Assembly: GCA_034096865.1 (NCBI GenBank)
Contig: JAWQFJ010028731.1
Coordinates: 1 to 45,000 of the forward strand
Length of the DNA stretch: 45,000 bases
Origin: Theodoxus fluviatilis
Lineage: Eukaryota; Mollusca; Gastropoda; Cycloneritida; Neritidae
Direction: 5' to 3'
Positions 20,891 through 33,300 of the stretch are shown here, piece after piece (the stretch's first letter is position 1; every line of letters begins with the position of its first letter). The position numbers and the translations under genes are program-made. The notes under the pieces were generated by a model, which had not been told where the DNA came from, made no database searches, and worked only from the letters and a program-made list of their open reading frames with translations.

Positions 20891-22160
20891 CATGCTTGCC
20901 ACATACAGAGCTCTGCTTGCCACATACAGGGCGCTGCTTGCAACATACAGGGCATTGCTTGCCACATACAGGGCACTGCTTGCCACATACAGGTCATGGC
21001 TTGCCACACACAGGGCACTGCTTGCCACATTCAGGGCGCTGCTTTCCACATACAGAGCTCTGCTTGCCACATACAGGGCGCTGCTTGCCACATACAGGGC
21101 GCTGCTTGCCACATACACGGCGCTGCTTGCCACATACAGGGCGCTGCTTGCCACATACAGGGCGCTGCTTGCCACATACAGGGCGCTGCTTGCCACATAC
21201 AGGGCGCTGCTTGCCACATACAGGGCGCTGCTTGCCACATACAGGGCGCTGCTTGCCACATACAGGGCGCTGCTTGCCACATACAGGGCACTGCTTGCCA
21301 CATACAGGGCGCTGCTTGCCACATACAGGGCACTGCTTGCCACATACAGGGCACTGCTTGCCACATACAGGGCGCTGCTTGCCACATACAGGGCGCTGCT
21401 TGCCACATACAGGGCGCTGCTTGCCACATACAGGGCACTGCTTGCCACATTCAGGGCACTGCTTGTCACATACACGGCTCTGCTTGCCACATACAGGGCA
21501 TTGCTTGCCACATACACGGCGCTGCTTGCCACATACAGGGCGCTGCTTGCCACATACAGGGCGCTGCTTGCCACATTCAGGGCACTGCTTGCCACATACA
21601 GGGCACTGCTTGCCACATACAGGGCACTGCTTGCCACATACCGGGTATTGCTTGCCACATACAGGGTATTGCTTGCCACATACAGAGCATTGCTTGTTAC
21701 ATACAGGGCGCTGCTTGCCACATACAGGGCATTGCTTGGCACATACAGGACGCTGCTTGCCACATACAGGGCGCTGCTTGCCACATGCAGGGCATTGCTT
21801 GCCACATACAGAGCATTGCTTGTTACATACAGGGCGCTGCTTGCCACATACAGGGCACTGCTTGCCACATACAGGGCACTGCTTGCCACATACAGGGCAC
21901 TGCTTGCCACATACAGAGCATTGCTTGTTACATACAGGGCACTGCTTGCCACATACAGGGCACTGCTTGCCACATACAGAGCATTGCTTGTTACATACAG
22001 GGCACTGCTTGCCACATACAGGGCACTGCTTGCCACATACAGGGCACTGCTTGCCACATACAGGGCGCTGCTTGCCACATACAGGGCGCTGCTTGCCACA
22101 TACAGGGTCCTGCTTGCCACATTCAGGGCGCTGCTTGCCACATACAGAATAATGCTTTGC
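20891..22160. repeat. 21-bp minisatellite, about 60 units
   Basis: The unit begins CTTGCCACATACAGGGC and repeats every 21 bp. Main variants end GCGCTG, GCACTG or GCATTG, with a TTGTTACATACAGGG variant in several units between 21690 and 22000. Since 21 is a multiple of three and the unit has no stop in most frames, long open frames appear on both strands (ATYRALL, LPHTGHC and CHIQGAA on +, LYVASSA on -). None has gene-like composition. After the array, 22165-22260 has GGGGTGAGAGTCCCC (small hairpin) and AATAAAG. Confidence 0.96.
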
Positions 22161-22275
22161 TCATACAGGGCGTTGCTCTCTTGGCGATCTGGGGTGAGAG
22201 TCCCCACAACGATTTTCAATGGTTTTAGATAGTACATTTGACAATAAAGATTCTTGCTATGAGCAGTAGCAGAAT

Positions 22276-22277
22276 CG

Positions 22278-22330
<53 letters not shown>

Positions 22331-22372
22331 GTCGTCGTCGTCGTCGTCGCCGTCATCATCGTCATCATGATC
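22276..22372. repeat. (ATC)n/(GTC)n microsatellite
   Basis: Trinucleotide run ATC then GTC. It gives poly-Asp on the minus strand, which fuses by chance to the 21-bp array frame. Confidence 0.95.
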
Positions 22373-22542
22373 ATCAGTGTTAAAAAGCGAAAGCACCCAT
22401 TCTGCAGAGAGGCTGCAGCTTTGGACGAAATGCGACAAGAAGGGAGGATCATCAACCAGTCTGTGGCTGCCACCAGAAATGCCATGGCAATCACAACACC
22501 TCGAACGAACTACGTGTGTTCCAAAATCAGTTTGCTGATTGG

Positions 22543-22613
<71 letters not shown>

Positions 22614-22694
22614 CGTGTGTGTGTGTTTGTGTGTGTGTTTGTGTGTGTGTGTGTTTGTGTGCGTGTGTTGTGTGTGTGTGTGTGTGTGTGTGTG

Positions 22695-22769
<75 letters not shown>

Positions 22770-22781
22770 TGTGTGTGTGTT

Positions 22782-22846
<65 letters not shown>

Positions 22847-22858
22847 TGTGTGTGTGTT
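22543..22858. repeat. (GT)n microsatellite, about 315 bp
   Basis: GT dinucleotide with TTT and TTG interruptions. 22859-23850 follows as unique sequence; the short frames there (152 and 78 codons) lack recognisable domains. Confidence 0.95.
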
Positions 22859-23854
22859 GGGTCTGCTTTGAGGTTTCTACGTTAAAAGTGGACCATTTAT
22901 ATGAATTGTCCAGAAAAAGATGACAAACGAAAAACACATTGTTTAAAACGATTCTTGTAGGAAAAGTCCAAGTAAGATCGTGCAAAGTTAATGTTGAAAA
23001 AGCCAATCCTTGTCAGAACAGTAGTGTATAATGAGGGCACTGAAACTTTCAACATTTTATCTAAAGCAGGATGGATTAATATGGTGCACGGTGAGGAAGA
23101 GGGTTTCCTCTATGCAGCTCATTGTGCAGTTGTACATATACATGTATAGTCGCTATCCACACCAGGACCTGTCAAGAAAAAGCGCGTGTGACATCCTGCT
23201 TCACACAGTTATTCCCCGTGCCCTAGGTCAGTCATTGGTTCACGCACTGCTACCACCTTGTCTATACAGCAACATTTCGTATGGTAGACTGTGTCACTTT
23301 TGCAAAGGGCACGGACGCATTATCGACGCGAATGATCGCGAAATAAAAAGGCCATCGTGTTTAGAGGACAGAATGGCACATAATTTACCATCCAACTGTG
23401 CCTTGTTTTCCACCGCCACGAACATAGGACAAGAAAAGAAAAAATCACGTAGTCCCGGACAAATCTATCTTTATTCAGGGCACACTTAAAGCTAACATCA
23501 AGAAGAAAAGAGAGAACTTTGAAACGTGTTTTCTGTCATGAAGCTGTATTGTTCCAAAGCACGTTTGGACTTGAAACATTCCGACACACTACTTCATGTT
23601 CTAAGTTTGGTTTTGCTCATCCTCCCAAAGCAGTTTACGTAAGAGAAGCCGTCGGTTTTTGTAAGGCCTTCAATTATCCTTCAGTGATTGATAGATATAT
23701 CTGTGATATATCCAAACACGTCACATCATTGGGGCAACGACAGCTCAAAGCGTGAAACATGCAAAGAAACGCAAGGACAACAGACTCGCTCCAACTGAGT
23801 GATGTGAAAAGGAACACGGTCGAAAAGGACATATTATGCGCCAGGGGCGGACGA

Positions 23855-23875
23855 GGGGGGGGGGGGGGGGGGGGG
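23855..23875. repeat. Poly(G) run
   Basis: About 21 G in a row, a G-quadruplex candidate and a common assembly weak point. Confidence 0.9.
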
Positions 23876-24033
23876 TGTTTCCGGAACATCCCCCACTCCA
23901 AACAGAAAAATAAAAAATAAAAAATATTTTTAAAAACTTTTTATTAGTAACAAAATGTGCTGCCTGAAAGTGGTAATGATCACCGTCAGAATGCGCCAGA
24001 TTGGAATATTTTGCAGTGAAAATCCCCACCCAC

Positions 24034-25238
24034 CCCCGCTTTCACGGTTTGGCTGAGCTCCAAGCGTTCCTATAGGACATTCTCATTTCTCAAACGGAAA
24101 TAAAGCCCGAGTTTTGTCCCTTTACTTCAACTAGTTCCGGTAGACTGGTAAAGATGGAAGCTGATGTGATGATCGCTAGATCGTGGCAAAAGGATGACAT
24201 TAAAGCATGCAAAAAGATTAATTAGATTAAAAACTAATCGAAAATAGTCATATTAGACTGTTTTAACGTATACTTTCTGCACAAAACCCGCAGAAGATAA
24301 GTAAACAAATTTCACCGTACGTACCCAGCAGACGAACGCGATTGAACCATAGCCACTACGTCAGAACTAAACAGTTATCTGCTGCTACTCATTCGAGCTT
24401 TACATGACAGTACTGTTTTCCACCCCACAAACATGGTAAAAATAGAAGCTGATGTGATGATCGCTAGATCGTGGCAAAAGGATGACATTAAAGCGTGCAA
24501 AAAGATTAATTAGATTAAAAACTAATCGAAAATAGTCATATTAGACTGTTTTAACGTATACTTTCTGCACAAAACCCACAGAAGATAAGTAAACAAATCT
24601 CACCTACCTAGCAGACGAACGCGATCGAACCATAGCCACTACGCCAGCAGACGATCGAGCTAGTGTGATATGTTTCATGTGAAGCTCGAATGAGTAGCAG
24701 CAGACCAGGGAAACGAAGTTGTCAATTCAAGCCAGAACTAAACAGTTATCTGTTGCTACTCATTCGAGCTTTACATGACACAGTACTGTTTTCCACCCCC
24801 ACATACATGTACTTTGAGCGATCTAGTATTCAGTGCATGCAGACGCTTCGAGAATGCTACCTGAACTAGGAGGTACTACCTAACGCTTTGTTTTTTGACA
24901 GAGAGCGCCGAGGATAACTCCTGCAGGGTACGTTAATGAGAATGTCCTATGGGGTCGTTCTGTAACACCCCCCCCCCCCCACCCCCCACCCCCACCCCCA
25001 CCCCCACCCCCCGGTTTCACGTTTCGGCTGAGCTTCAGGCGCTCAAAGGAGGTCGTCCTTCTCCTCCCCCCCCCCCCCCCCCCCCCCTCCTCCCCCGCTT
25101 TCACGTTTCGGTTGAGCACTGAAACACCACCACCACCACCACCCCCCCCCCCCCCCCCCCGCTATCACGTTTCGGTTGAGCCCTTTAACACACACCCCCC
25201 CCCCCCCCCGCTCTTAAAAAAGTTTGGAAACTCCCCCC
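24034..25238. repeat. Poly(C) blocks with recurring 20-nt core
   Basis: A core of GCTTTCACGTTTCGGTTGAG type follows a C-rich run at about 24034, 25012, 25095 and 25160, each time slightly diverged. A fifth C run near 25200 is followed by GCTCTTAAAA. 24967-25012, 25060-25090, 25141-25160 and 25195-25240 are nearly pure C. A run of A follows at 25249-25268. Confidence 0.8.
24145..24800. repeat. 288-bp direct duplication, one copy with an inverted repeat
   Basis: GATGTGATGATCGCTAGATC occurs at 24163 and 24451. The following 250 bp is almost identical in both (including AGACTGTTTTAACGTATAC). Copy 2 has an extra segment at about 24640-24728 carrying GAAGCTCGAATGAGTAGCAG, the reverse complement of the GCTACTCATTCGAGCTTTAC arm present in both copies. 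Copy 1 therefore looks like a deletion derivative. Confidence 0.85.
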
Positions 25239-25269
25239 CCCCAAAAAAAGAAAAAAAAAAAAAAAAAAG

Positions 25270-26174
25270 AACTGATCAGCTCCTGTGCGCAGTGATGCTT
25301 GCGCTTATATGTTAAATGTGGAAGGTACGGTTTGCCTTGTTATCTAATATAGCACTGATTGCGTACTTTCATCTTCGACATAACTCGAGTTTTTTGGATA
25401 GCAACGGGAAGAAAAAAGTAATCGTGCCTTTCGATACGAGCAATGTTCAGAAACGATCGGTAGCAATCAAGTTGAGGGTTTTGCATAATGCTTTTGTATC
25501 TTACTGCTGTAGAAGTTTTCCAATGAGCATGATAACATCATTAAATTTTATCCTGCCTTTAGGTTTTTCCCGCTTTGACTTGAGTACTCCTGTCGTCGTT
25601 ATCGGTTTATCTATGGTCTTTATTGGTAGACACCGATTTACCGACGCTGTAATAAAAAGTAAAGCTCTAAATACTTCGACCTTTGTGCATGCCATAGTAC
25701 AAGTAACCTCCCTATTCTCTTCTATATCAGTACCGGAGCTAGGATACCACAATCCACGTTTATGAGAAATTGAGAAATGCAGCGTGTAAAAACAAACACA
25801 AAAAAGGGTTCGACTGAGATAGCATCAGAAGGTGCGAGAAGCTCTTTTCCCGCAGTTTCTCGATGAAGACAGCCTCATGATGGCCTCTACCTTTTCTGCT
25901 CCCGTCAGCATGTTTGGCGTGGCTGTGTGGAAAGCCAGAGAAGCCGCAGTGCAGGCAGTGTTTTGGCAGTGATGTCTCTGGTACGGGCATTCCTGTCATT
26001 CCTGGCCAGGGTGGCACGATGCCGCTGTGTGCAGAACCAGCCAACAACAGCCTGGGTGCTGGAGACGGCTAGGAGCGACTCGGGACAAGCGCACCGGAAC
26101 CGCCTTGCTGTAGGATGCTGAAGTCCCGGGCGGTGTGCTGAAGACGAGAGATCCTGTTCTCTGCTTAGGGTCAT
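25270..26174. other. Unique stretch, no gene supported
   Basis: One open frame of 149 codons (25316-25765, +) and several overlapping ones near 25.8-26.2 kb exist, but none shows a domain, signal peptide or splice structure I trust. Confidence 0.5.
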
Positions 26175-26178
26175 TCAT

Positions 26179-26663
<485 letters not shown>

Positions 26664-26871
26664 CGACGTGTATTGACGACCAGCGCTCGTTAATTGTTTG
26701 CTTTTCATTTGAGCAGAAACAGCCTAATGTTAAAATTTAAATGACAATAAAAAAAGAATAGCGAACGAGAAATGTTCAGAGATAGGCTTTTTCGTTCAGC
26801 CAATTGTTTTTGCATCTTTTAGAGTCCAGAAGTCCGCGGAAGAATGCCCCTATTTCGCTCTTTTGTAGCTC

Positions 26872-26889
26872 TACACACACACACACACA

Positions 26890-26948
<59 letters not shown>

Positions 26949-27107
26949 ACAGACTCGCACCTACAGACATAAACACACACGAGCGCGCGCGCAGACACAT
27001 GCACGCGCACACACACATACATACGCACGCATATGCACACACAAACACACACACGCACACACACACTGACGAACAAACACGCACGCATGCATACATGCAC
27101 GCACACA
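26872..27107. repeat. (CA)n with CGCA/CATA variants
   Basis: Pure CA to about 26946, then mixed CACG/CATA units. Confidence 0.93.
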
Positions 27108-27318
27108 TGTATGAACCCTTTCATAATATAGGCTACACTGGTTTAAAGACGTTTTGCGGCTTAACATAATAGAAAGAAAAAGTTTGATGAAATCATTGTG
27201 CACTTGTATTTGCCGTTTTCTGAGGTGATAATGGTTTTGTGCTCACGCACGCGCATCAGAGCACATCCACAACTAATGTTCTCTTTCTATAGTGATCCTC
27301 ACGTACCCCGCTCCCACG

Positions 27319-27320
<2 letters not shown>

Positions 27321-27382
<62 letters not shown>
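27321..27382. repeat. (CT)n microsatellite
   Basis: A 60-bp CT run, immediately followed by TTGTCTAACAG, which would be a good 3' splice site. Confidence 0.93.
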
Positions 27383-27385
<3 letters not shown>

Positions 27386-27392
27386 CTAACAG

Positions 27393-27486
27393 AGAGATGG
27401 CTGCTTTTGAAATGATGGAGAAACGAGGTCACGCAGAGGCTGCAAAAACGTTGTGGGTGGAGGTGGGAAGGGTGATGGAGCAAGAG
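27393..27486 (+). other. Candidate internal exon (unassigned)
   Basis: A long pyrimidine tract plus CTAACAG ends at 27392, and GAG|GTGAGG gives a donor at 27487. Between them ATG at 27397 opens 30 codons (MAAFEMMEKRGHAEAAKTLW...) of helical, amphipathic character. No family is recognised and no partner exon is found. It may be chance next to a CT tract. Confidence 0.18.
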
Positions 27487-27737
27487 GTGAGGCGAGGGCA
27501 GAGTCAAGCTAGTCAGGGAGATGCTGGGAGTAGGGAAGCTTCAAGGTGGGATGCATATGGATGCGGACGCCCAGGCCAAGTCCTTGATGAGGATATCTGC
27601 TGAAGTGTGGTTGGCATGATGCCCACGTTTAGTCCTCTCCTCCTACACAGCCCCTCCCTCTAAGTCCCCTCTGTATCCTGGGCTGGCATGGCCCCATCGT
27701 CTTTCCTTGACTACCCATCCCCGTGTGCCTTTTACTT

Positions 27738-28330
<593 letters not shown>

Positions 28331-28718
28331 CGTCACATACACACAAATTGCCACCCACCCACCCCTACCTCACCCAATTCCCCTTCCCGTCTTCTTCCTC
28401 CAGTAGGACCTTTTATTCCTTACCCTTCCTTGTGTCAAACGTTCCTGTCCGTTGACGCACAGATTGCCTTCTCTCAGGTTGCCTCCCTGTCTCCTCGCTT
28501 AACTCCTGGTTTCCGTGGCGTTTCCTGCTTGCCCCTCCGTCTTCATGTTTCGCTGTTTGACTGCCTGCCTGTTTGTCTCTCTGCCTGCCTGCAGATCTTA
28601 CTGTGTTCGTGTCACTGTCACTTTCAGTCATATGGCGTTAGCTCGTGGGCAGATGCCAGGGTTCTTGTTTCCAAGTGTGCATGGACTCTTGCCTGCTTTT
28701 TCCGAGCCTGTTGTCTCC

Positions 28719-29595
28719 AATGAGCGACTTTTTTGGAAATTATCTCCCTTGCCGCCGCTTGGCGGCGCGTCGGCTCCAAGGGGCTTGGTTGGTACACAGG
28801 ACAAGTTCTTTCGCGTAGATTAGACCTGAGTGTTCGAGGTTTTTTAATTGTTTTCTTGCTGTCGCTTTCAAATCTGTTCACAGTACTAGGCTGGCTGGTT
28901 TACTTAGATGTGATTTTTTTTAATGCGTGCTAGCTGATATTAGGTTTAGAGCTTGAATTTTCAATGATATTACGCTTACAACTCCAGTGTTCGAACCAAT
29001 GAAAACCACGGAAAGAGATGGCCGTTTCGTTCCTTGCATCTCATTGGTCAGCTTGTCATGAGGTCAGCCTGATCACGCGCTGACCTCATGACAGTTGTAA
29101 GCGGAAAAAGCGAGTTGTAAGCGTAATATCATTGAAAATTCAAGCTTTAAACCTAATATCAGTTAGCACGCATTAAAAAAATCACATCTACGCTTACAAC
29201 TCGCTTTTTCCGCTTACAACTGTCATGAGGTCAGCGCGTGATCAGGCTGACCTCATGACAAGCTGGCCAATGAGATGCAAGGAACGAAACGGCCATCTCT
29301 TTCCGTGGTTTTCATTGGTTCGAACACTGGAGTTGTAAGCGTAATATCATTGAAAATTCAAGCTCTAAACCTAATATCAGCTAGCACGCATTAAAAAAAA
29401 TCACATCTAAGTAAACCAGCCAGCCTAGTACTGTGAACAGATTTGAAAGCGACAGCAAGAAAACAATTAAAAAACCTCGAACACTCAGGTCTAATCTACG
29501 CGAAAGAACTTGTCCTGTGTACCAACCAAGCCCCTTGGAGCCGACGCGCCGCCAAGCGGCGGCAAGGGAGATAATTTCCAAAAAAGTCGCTCATT
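28719..29595. mobile_element. 877-bp near-perfect palindrome (foldback element)
   Basis: The left arm 28719-29123 and right arm 29191-29595 are reverse complements over 405 bp with constant register and only rare mismatches (for example T/C in the CATTGGTCAGC block). Both ends read AATGAGCGAC outward-in. The 67-bp spacer (29124-29190) is itself another copy of an arm segment (TAATATCATTGAAAATTCAA...), so that segment occurs three times. Each arm contains smaller hairpins (GTCATGAGGTCAGC with its complement, and GCCGCCGCTTGGCGGC). Identical 66-codon frames on opposite strands simply reflect the symmetry. I find no convincing TSD and no transposase. Confidence 0.92.
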
Positions 29596-31100
29596 CCTGC
29601 CAGGATGCTCCATTGTCGGGCTGCTGCTGTCTTCCCGAAACTTGCAGAAGCAGAGGATTTGCCTTTCTTGCTCTGCACAGGCTTCCAGTATTGTTTGTTC
29701 CTGCATCTGTGTAGAAATATCTATTCCTCTAGCAATCGCTAAGCTCGGATTTCCTTCACCCGTACGCGAACTGACAAACCAAAACATTTCAGTAGCCTCT
29801 ATACCATTCTGCGCTCTCTACACCCTCCATGGCCTAATTGTATTCTCTTCATCCAACTAATAACAGTGAATGTTGTTGGTCTTGTAAGAGGAAAAGTTGG
29901 TAAGGAATTATTTTTTTTTTTCTCTAACCAACTTGAAAGAATACGTGGCACACGAGAAATAACTTGATTTTTGCTTGTTTTGAATACCTCCTCCGGGCCT
30001 CATAGCCTCCGTGTAATTCTCGACAGTCGCCAACATGAGAAAAAAAGGATGAAGTCGAGGACGTGGGCCATGGGGCCATGAAGGGGTATGCGCCTACTTG
30101 ATACATGACGCAGTATATTGTGGTACCTCATGTGTCGAACTGAACATAACGTAGATACAATTCAGTAACGGGGGAATACCCCAAACACAATAACGTCAAA
30201 AATATCCTTCCTGATGAGAATTAGCTCTCAAACTACTTTGGATGTGTTACGTTTTTGCAAAAAACGGAAAGAATGACTGCACGAAGGCAGTGACACACAC
30301 GAAAGCGAACAAAATACTGTCACTGGGGGAAGAATAGGGAAGAGGAGCCTGCAGTATACTTGTCTACAAGAAAGTTGAAATCGCAAAAATTTCCAGAGCA
30401 TGGTTGGTATCTTTGCTGTGGGAGGACATAACAGCACATGATAAGACGCCACCTGGTTATCGTCGCTTATTTGATGACTACTTTCCCGTGAAAGTTCACG
30501 GTAGAGTGTAACTAGTTGAGTGTCAAATCCACGTCAACGAGGCCTCCATCGGCGGCCTGCATTTTCCTTATCCAATCTTCTGTCAGAGCAGGCATCATCG
30601 CCTACGTATGAGTCCTTATCGATATGACTCACAGAGTTCCACCCAGTTTGGGATGTTCTCCTCTGAGCGCTGTGTCCCTTCTCTGCTGGCGTGACACTCT
30701 ATGTTTCTTGTATTATCGACCACGGGCCATGGGGGAAGTGGCTTAGAGACACGGAGTTGTTTCAGCCCGGAAGATGGACTTGACTTCTTTTTTTATTTTC
30801 CATCAGTTTCCCACAATGTCATAGCGATTGTGTTTCTTCTTTTTCTGAACGGAATCCCGTGCAGTATTTTTTAAAGTGTAGATATTACACGCTCGTATAT
30901 AAACACACACACACACTCACACACACACACCGAAATTTTGGTATTTATTTGAATTCGTATTAACACTTTAAAATAAAATGTAGAAAATCCCGTTTTATTT
31001 CGGACGAGGAAAAGTTTTTAGGGCCCCCCAGACAAACAGTCGTAAAGAAAAGCTTATACATGGAGGCGTTTGATAGTTTCGTTGACGCGCCAGTGTGAGC
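29596..31100. other. Unique stretch, no gene supported
   Basis: Short frames only (116 codons or fewer), with no domain recognised. A small CA run lies at 30904-30930. Confidence 0.5.
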
Positions 31101-31117
31101 CTAAAGGTGCTCTTTTG

Positions 31118-31467
31118 CACGTGCATACGTGCGTGCGTGCATGCGTGTGTGCATGCGAATTTTGCTTCCTCTCGGCAACAAATGAAGGAGTCGAAAACTG
31201 TGCTACTGTGCTCGTTGATTCGGGCAGAGCCCGCTGTCTGCATTTGTAGCTTCACGCTCCGTTGTCTGTTCTTCGGCGTTACAAACACGAGGGCACCCTG
31301 CCGTATGCGTGAGTGCATGCGTACGTGTGTGCATGTGAGTGCGTGCGTGTGTGTGTGTGTGTGTGTGTGCATGTATGTGTGTGTGATTGTGTGTGTGTGT
31401 GTGTACGTGAGTGCGTACGTGCGTGCGCGCGTGCGTGTGTGTTTTTGTGTGTGTGTGTGTGCATGTA

Positions 31468-31506
<39 letters not shown>

Positions 31507-31690
31507 ACGTGTGTACGTGAGAGCGTACGTGCGTGCGCGCGTGCGTGTGTGTTTTTGTGTGTCTGTATATGTGTGTGAGTGTGTGTGAGCGCGCGCGAGC
31601 GTGAAATGGTATGTATGCGCAAGCAAGTGCATACGTGCTTGTGTGAGAATGTGTGTGCATGCGCATATGTACATGTGTTCATGTGTTAAT
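31118..31690. repeat. GT/GCGT-rich microsatellite clusters
   Basis: A GTGC run at 31118-31156, then from 31335 to 31600 GT blocks broken by TACGTGAGTGCGTACGTGCG-like segments that recur twice (about 31405 and 31505), showing a duplicated 100-bp module. Confidence 0.9.
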
Positions 31691-32179
31691 GCATGAACAT
31701 GCCCTTGCTGGATGTACACTCAGTACGAATACGTGTGGAGTGTTTGCAGAGCAGGCAAAGACAGACTATGCATGATTGTCCCATTTCTTGACCCAAACGC
31801 CACGCTCCCTTTCTTTCTCCCTCCCTACGTATCCAGTCCCTCACACACCGTAGCCACAATGGGTCTTCCTGCGTACACTTTTCCCCCTCTCCCCGTCCCT
31901 CAAGGTCACCCGGGCTGATCAGGTGTGCTGGCTTCTCTGTGCCAGATGGGTGGTAGAGCGAATCACCAGTGACAGTTGATCTCTCCCAGTGCAGGTGTAC
32001 ACAGAGTTGAAATCGAGTGTAGGCGTTGCCAATAGGGAGTGACTCCAAGCGTTTCAGTAACACAAGGGGGAAATGAAGGGAGGGATGATTGAGAGGAAGA
32101 GAGGGAGGGAGAAAGCGATAGTAGGAAGACAGACAATAAGAAAGGAAAGAAGGGCGGAAAGAAAGAAGGAAGGAAGGAA

Positions 32180-32284
32180 GGAGGAGGAGGAGGAGGAGGA
32201 GGAGGAGAGGAGGAGGAGGAGGAGGAGGAGGAGGAGCAGGAGCAGGAGGAGCAGCAGGAGGAGGAGGAGGAGCAGGAGGAGGAC
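32180..32284. repeat. (GGA)n microsatellite
   Basis: GGA/GCA triplets following GGAA units. The Arg/Glu frame is an artefact. 32300-32930 is unique sequence without a gene seen. Confidence 0.93.
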
Positions 32285-32937
32285 TTTAGGTTTGATTAAA
32301 TCAGTCGCGAATCTTCAAGTAAAACGATGAAATGCACTTGCTTCAGGAACCCTCAGCCTAAGCCTACCCTCGAGCGGGGTCCTGTTCGCTCCAATTTAGT
32401 TTGCTTCTTCCTGATTCTTAAGGCCAACCATTGTGCTGTCCCTGCTCCAGCCAGTTTTAGTTACCCAGGATGCGAACTATTTTACAACTTGTATGTACAT
32501 GTGGAGTTGAATGACAATACTACAATACTCTGTAAGAATGTCTAGTTTGTGAGGAAATGGACTGATTTGATCAAATCAAACGTATTTACTCGCACCTTCA
32601 TTTTGCTGAGTGAGCAAACGAGGAAGAATGGGCGCCATGATGAGGTGGATAAGTACGTTAATTTTGATCACGGAAATTATTTTTCACGTTATAGTGACAT
32701 ATAGGCCTAGTTCCCCTCACACCCACCCACTCCCTTCTCCCTCCAATATAAAACATCAATCAATGTGAAAAGGAATTATATATTGAAACGTGAGGCATTG
32801 AGTCGATGTAGAATCAAAGAACAACAGTTGCAATGCACAGTGTAGTAAACTGAAAATTAGTGAGGGTGAAGAACAATCACGATGACAAGACTTCCGTTTG
32901 TTTTGTTCAGAGTGCAGCGCATCTTCCCCTCGATACA

Positions 32938-33093
32938 GTTTCTGTTTTCCACACCGTGCTATCTTGCACTGTCATCATCACCATTGTTGTTTCTGTTTTC
33001 CACACCGTGCTATCTTGCACTGTCATCATCACCATTGTTGTTTCTGTTTTCCACACCGTGCTATCCTGCACTGTCATCATCACCATTGTTGTT
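32938..33093. repeat. 51-bp tandem repeat, 3 units
   Basis: TCTGTTTTCCACACCGTGCT recurs at 32941, 32992 and 33043, with one substitution (ATCTTG to ATCCTG) in the third copy. 51 is a multiple of three, so frames stay open, but no protein is implied. Confidence 0.95.
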
Positions 33094-33125
33094 ATTTGTC
33101 CTTCATTGAAACCTTGATTGATTCA

Positions 33126-33180
33126 CCTTGAGTGAATGAGTGAGCAAGTAAGCGAGTGAGTGGGTGAGTAAGTGAGTGAG

Positions 33181-33279
<99 letters not shown>

Positions 33280-33300
33280 AAGAGAGGAGGGGGGGGTAGG
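33126..33300. repeat. (GTGA)n, (GT)n, (GA)n and poly(G)
   Basis: Adjacent simple runs. 33301-34190, up to the opine dehydrogenase leader, shows no gene. Confidence 0.93.

Noticed and set aside
22165..22215. GGGGTGAGAGTCCCC as a tRNA T-arm
   Set aside because: No other tRNA arms fold around it. At most it is a SINE remnant or a chance hairpin.
20834..22438. 534-codon minus-strand frame with LYVASSA repeats and a poly-Asp start
   Set aside because: It fuses the 21-bp minisatellite with an ATC microsatellite. Other frames of the array are just as open.
25316..25765. 149-codon frame in unique sequence
   Set aside because: No recognisable domain or splice context, and the length is within chance for AT-rich DNA.
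28733..29581. Two identical 66-residue ORFs on opposite strands
   Set aside because: Identity follows from the palindrome. There is no domain and no independent coding evidence.
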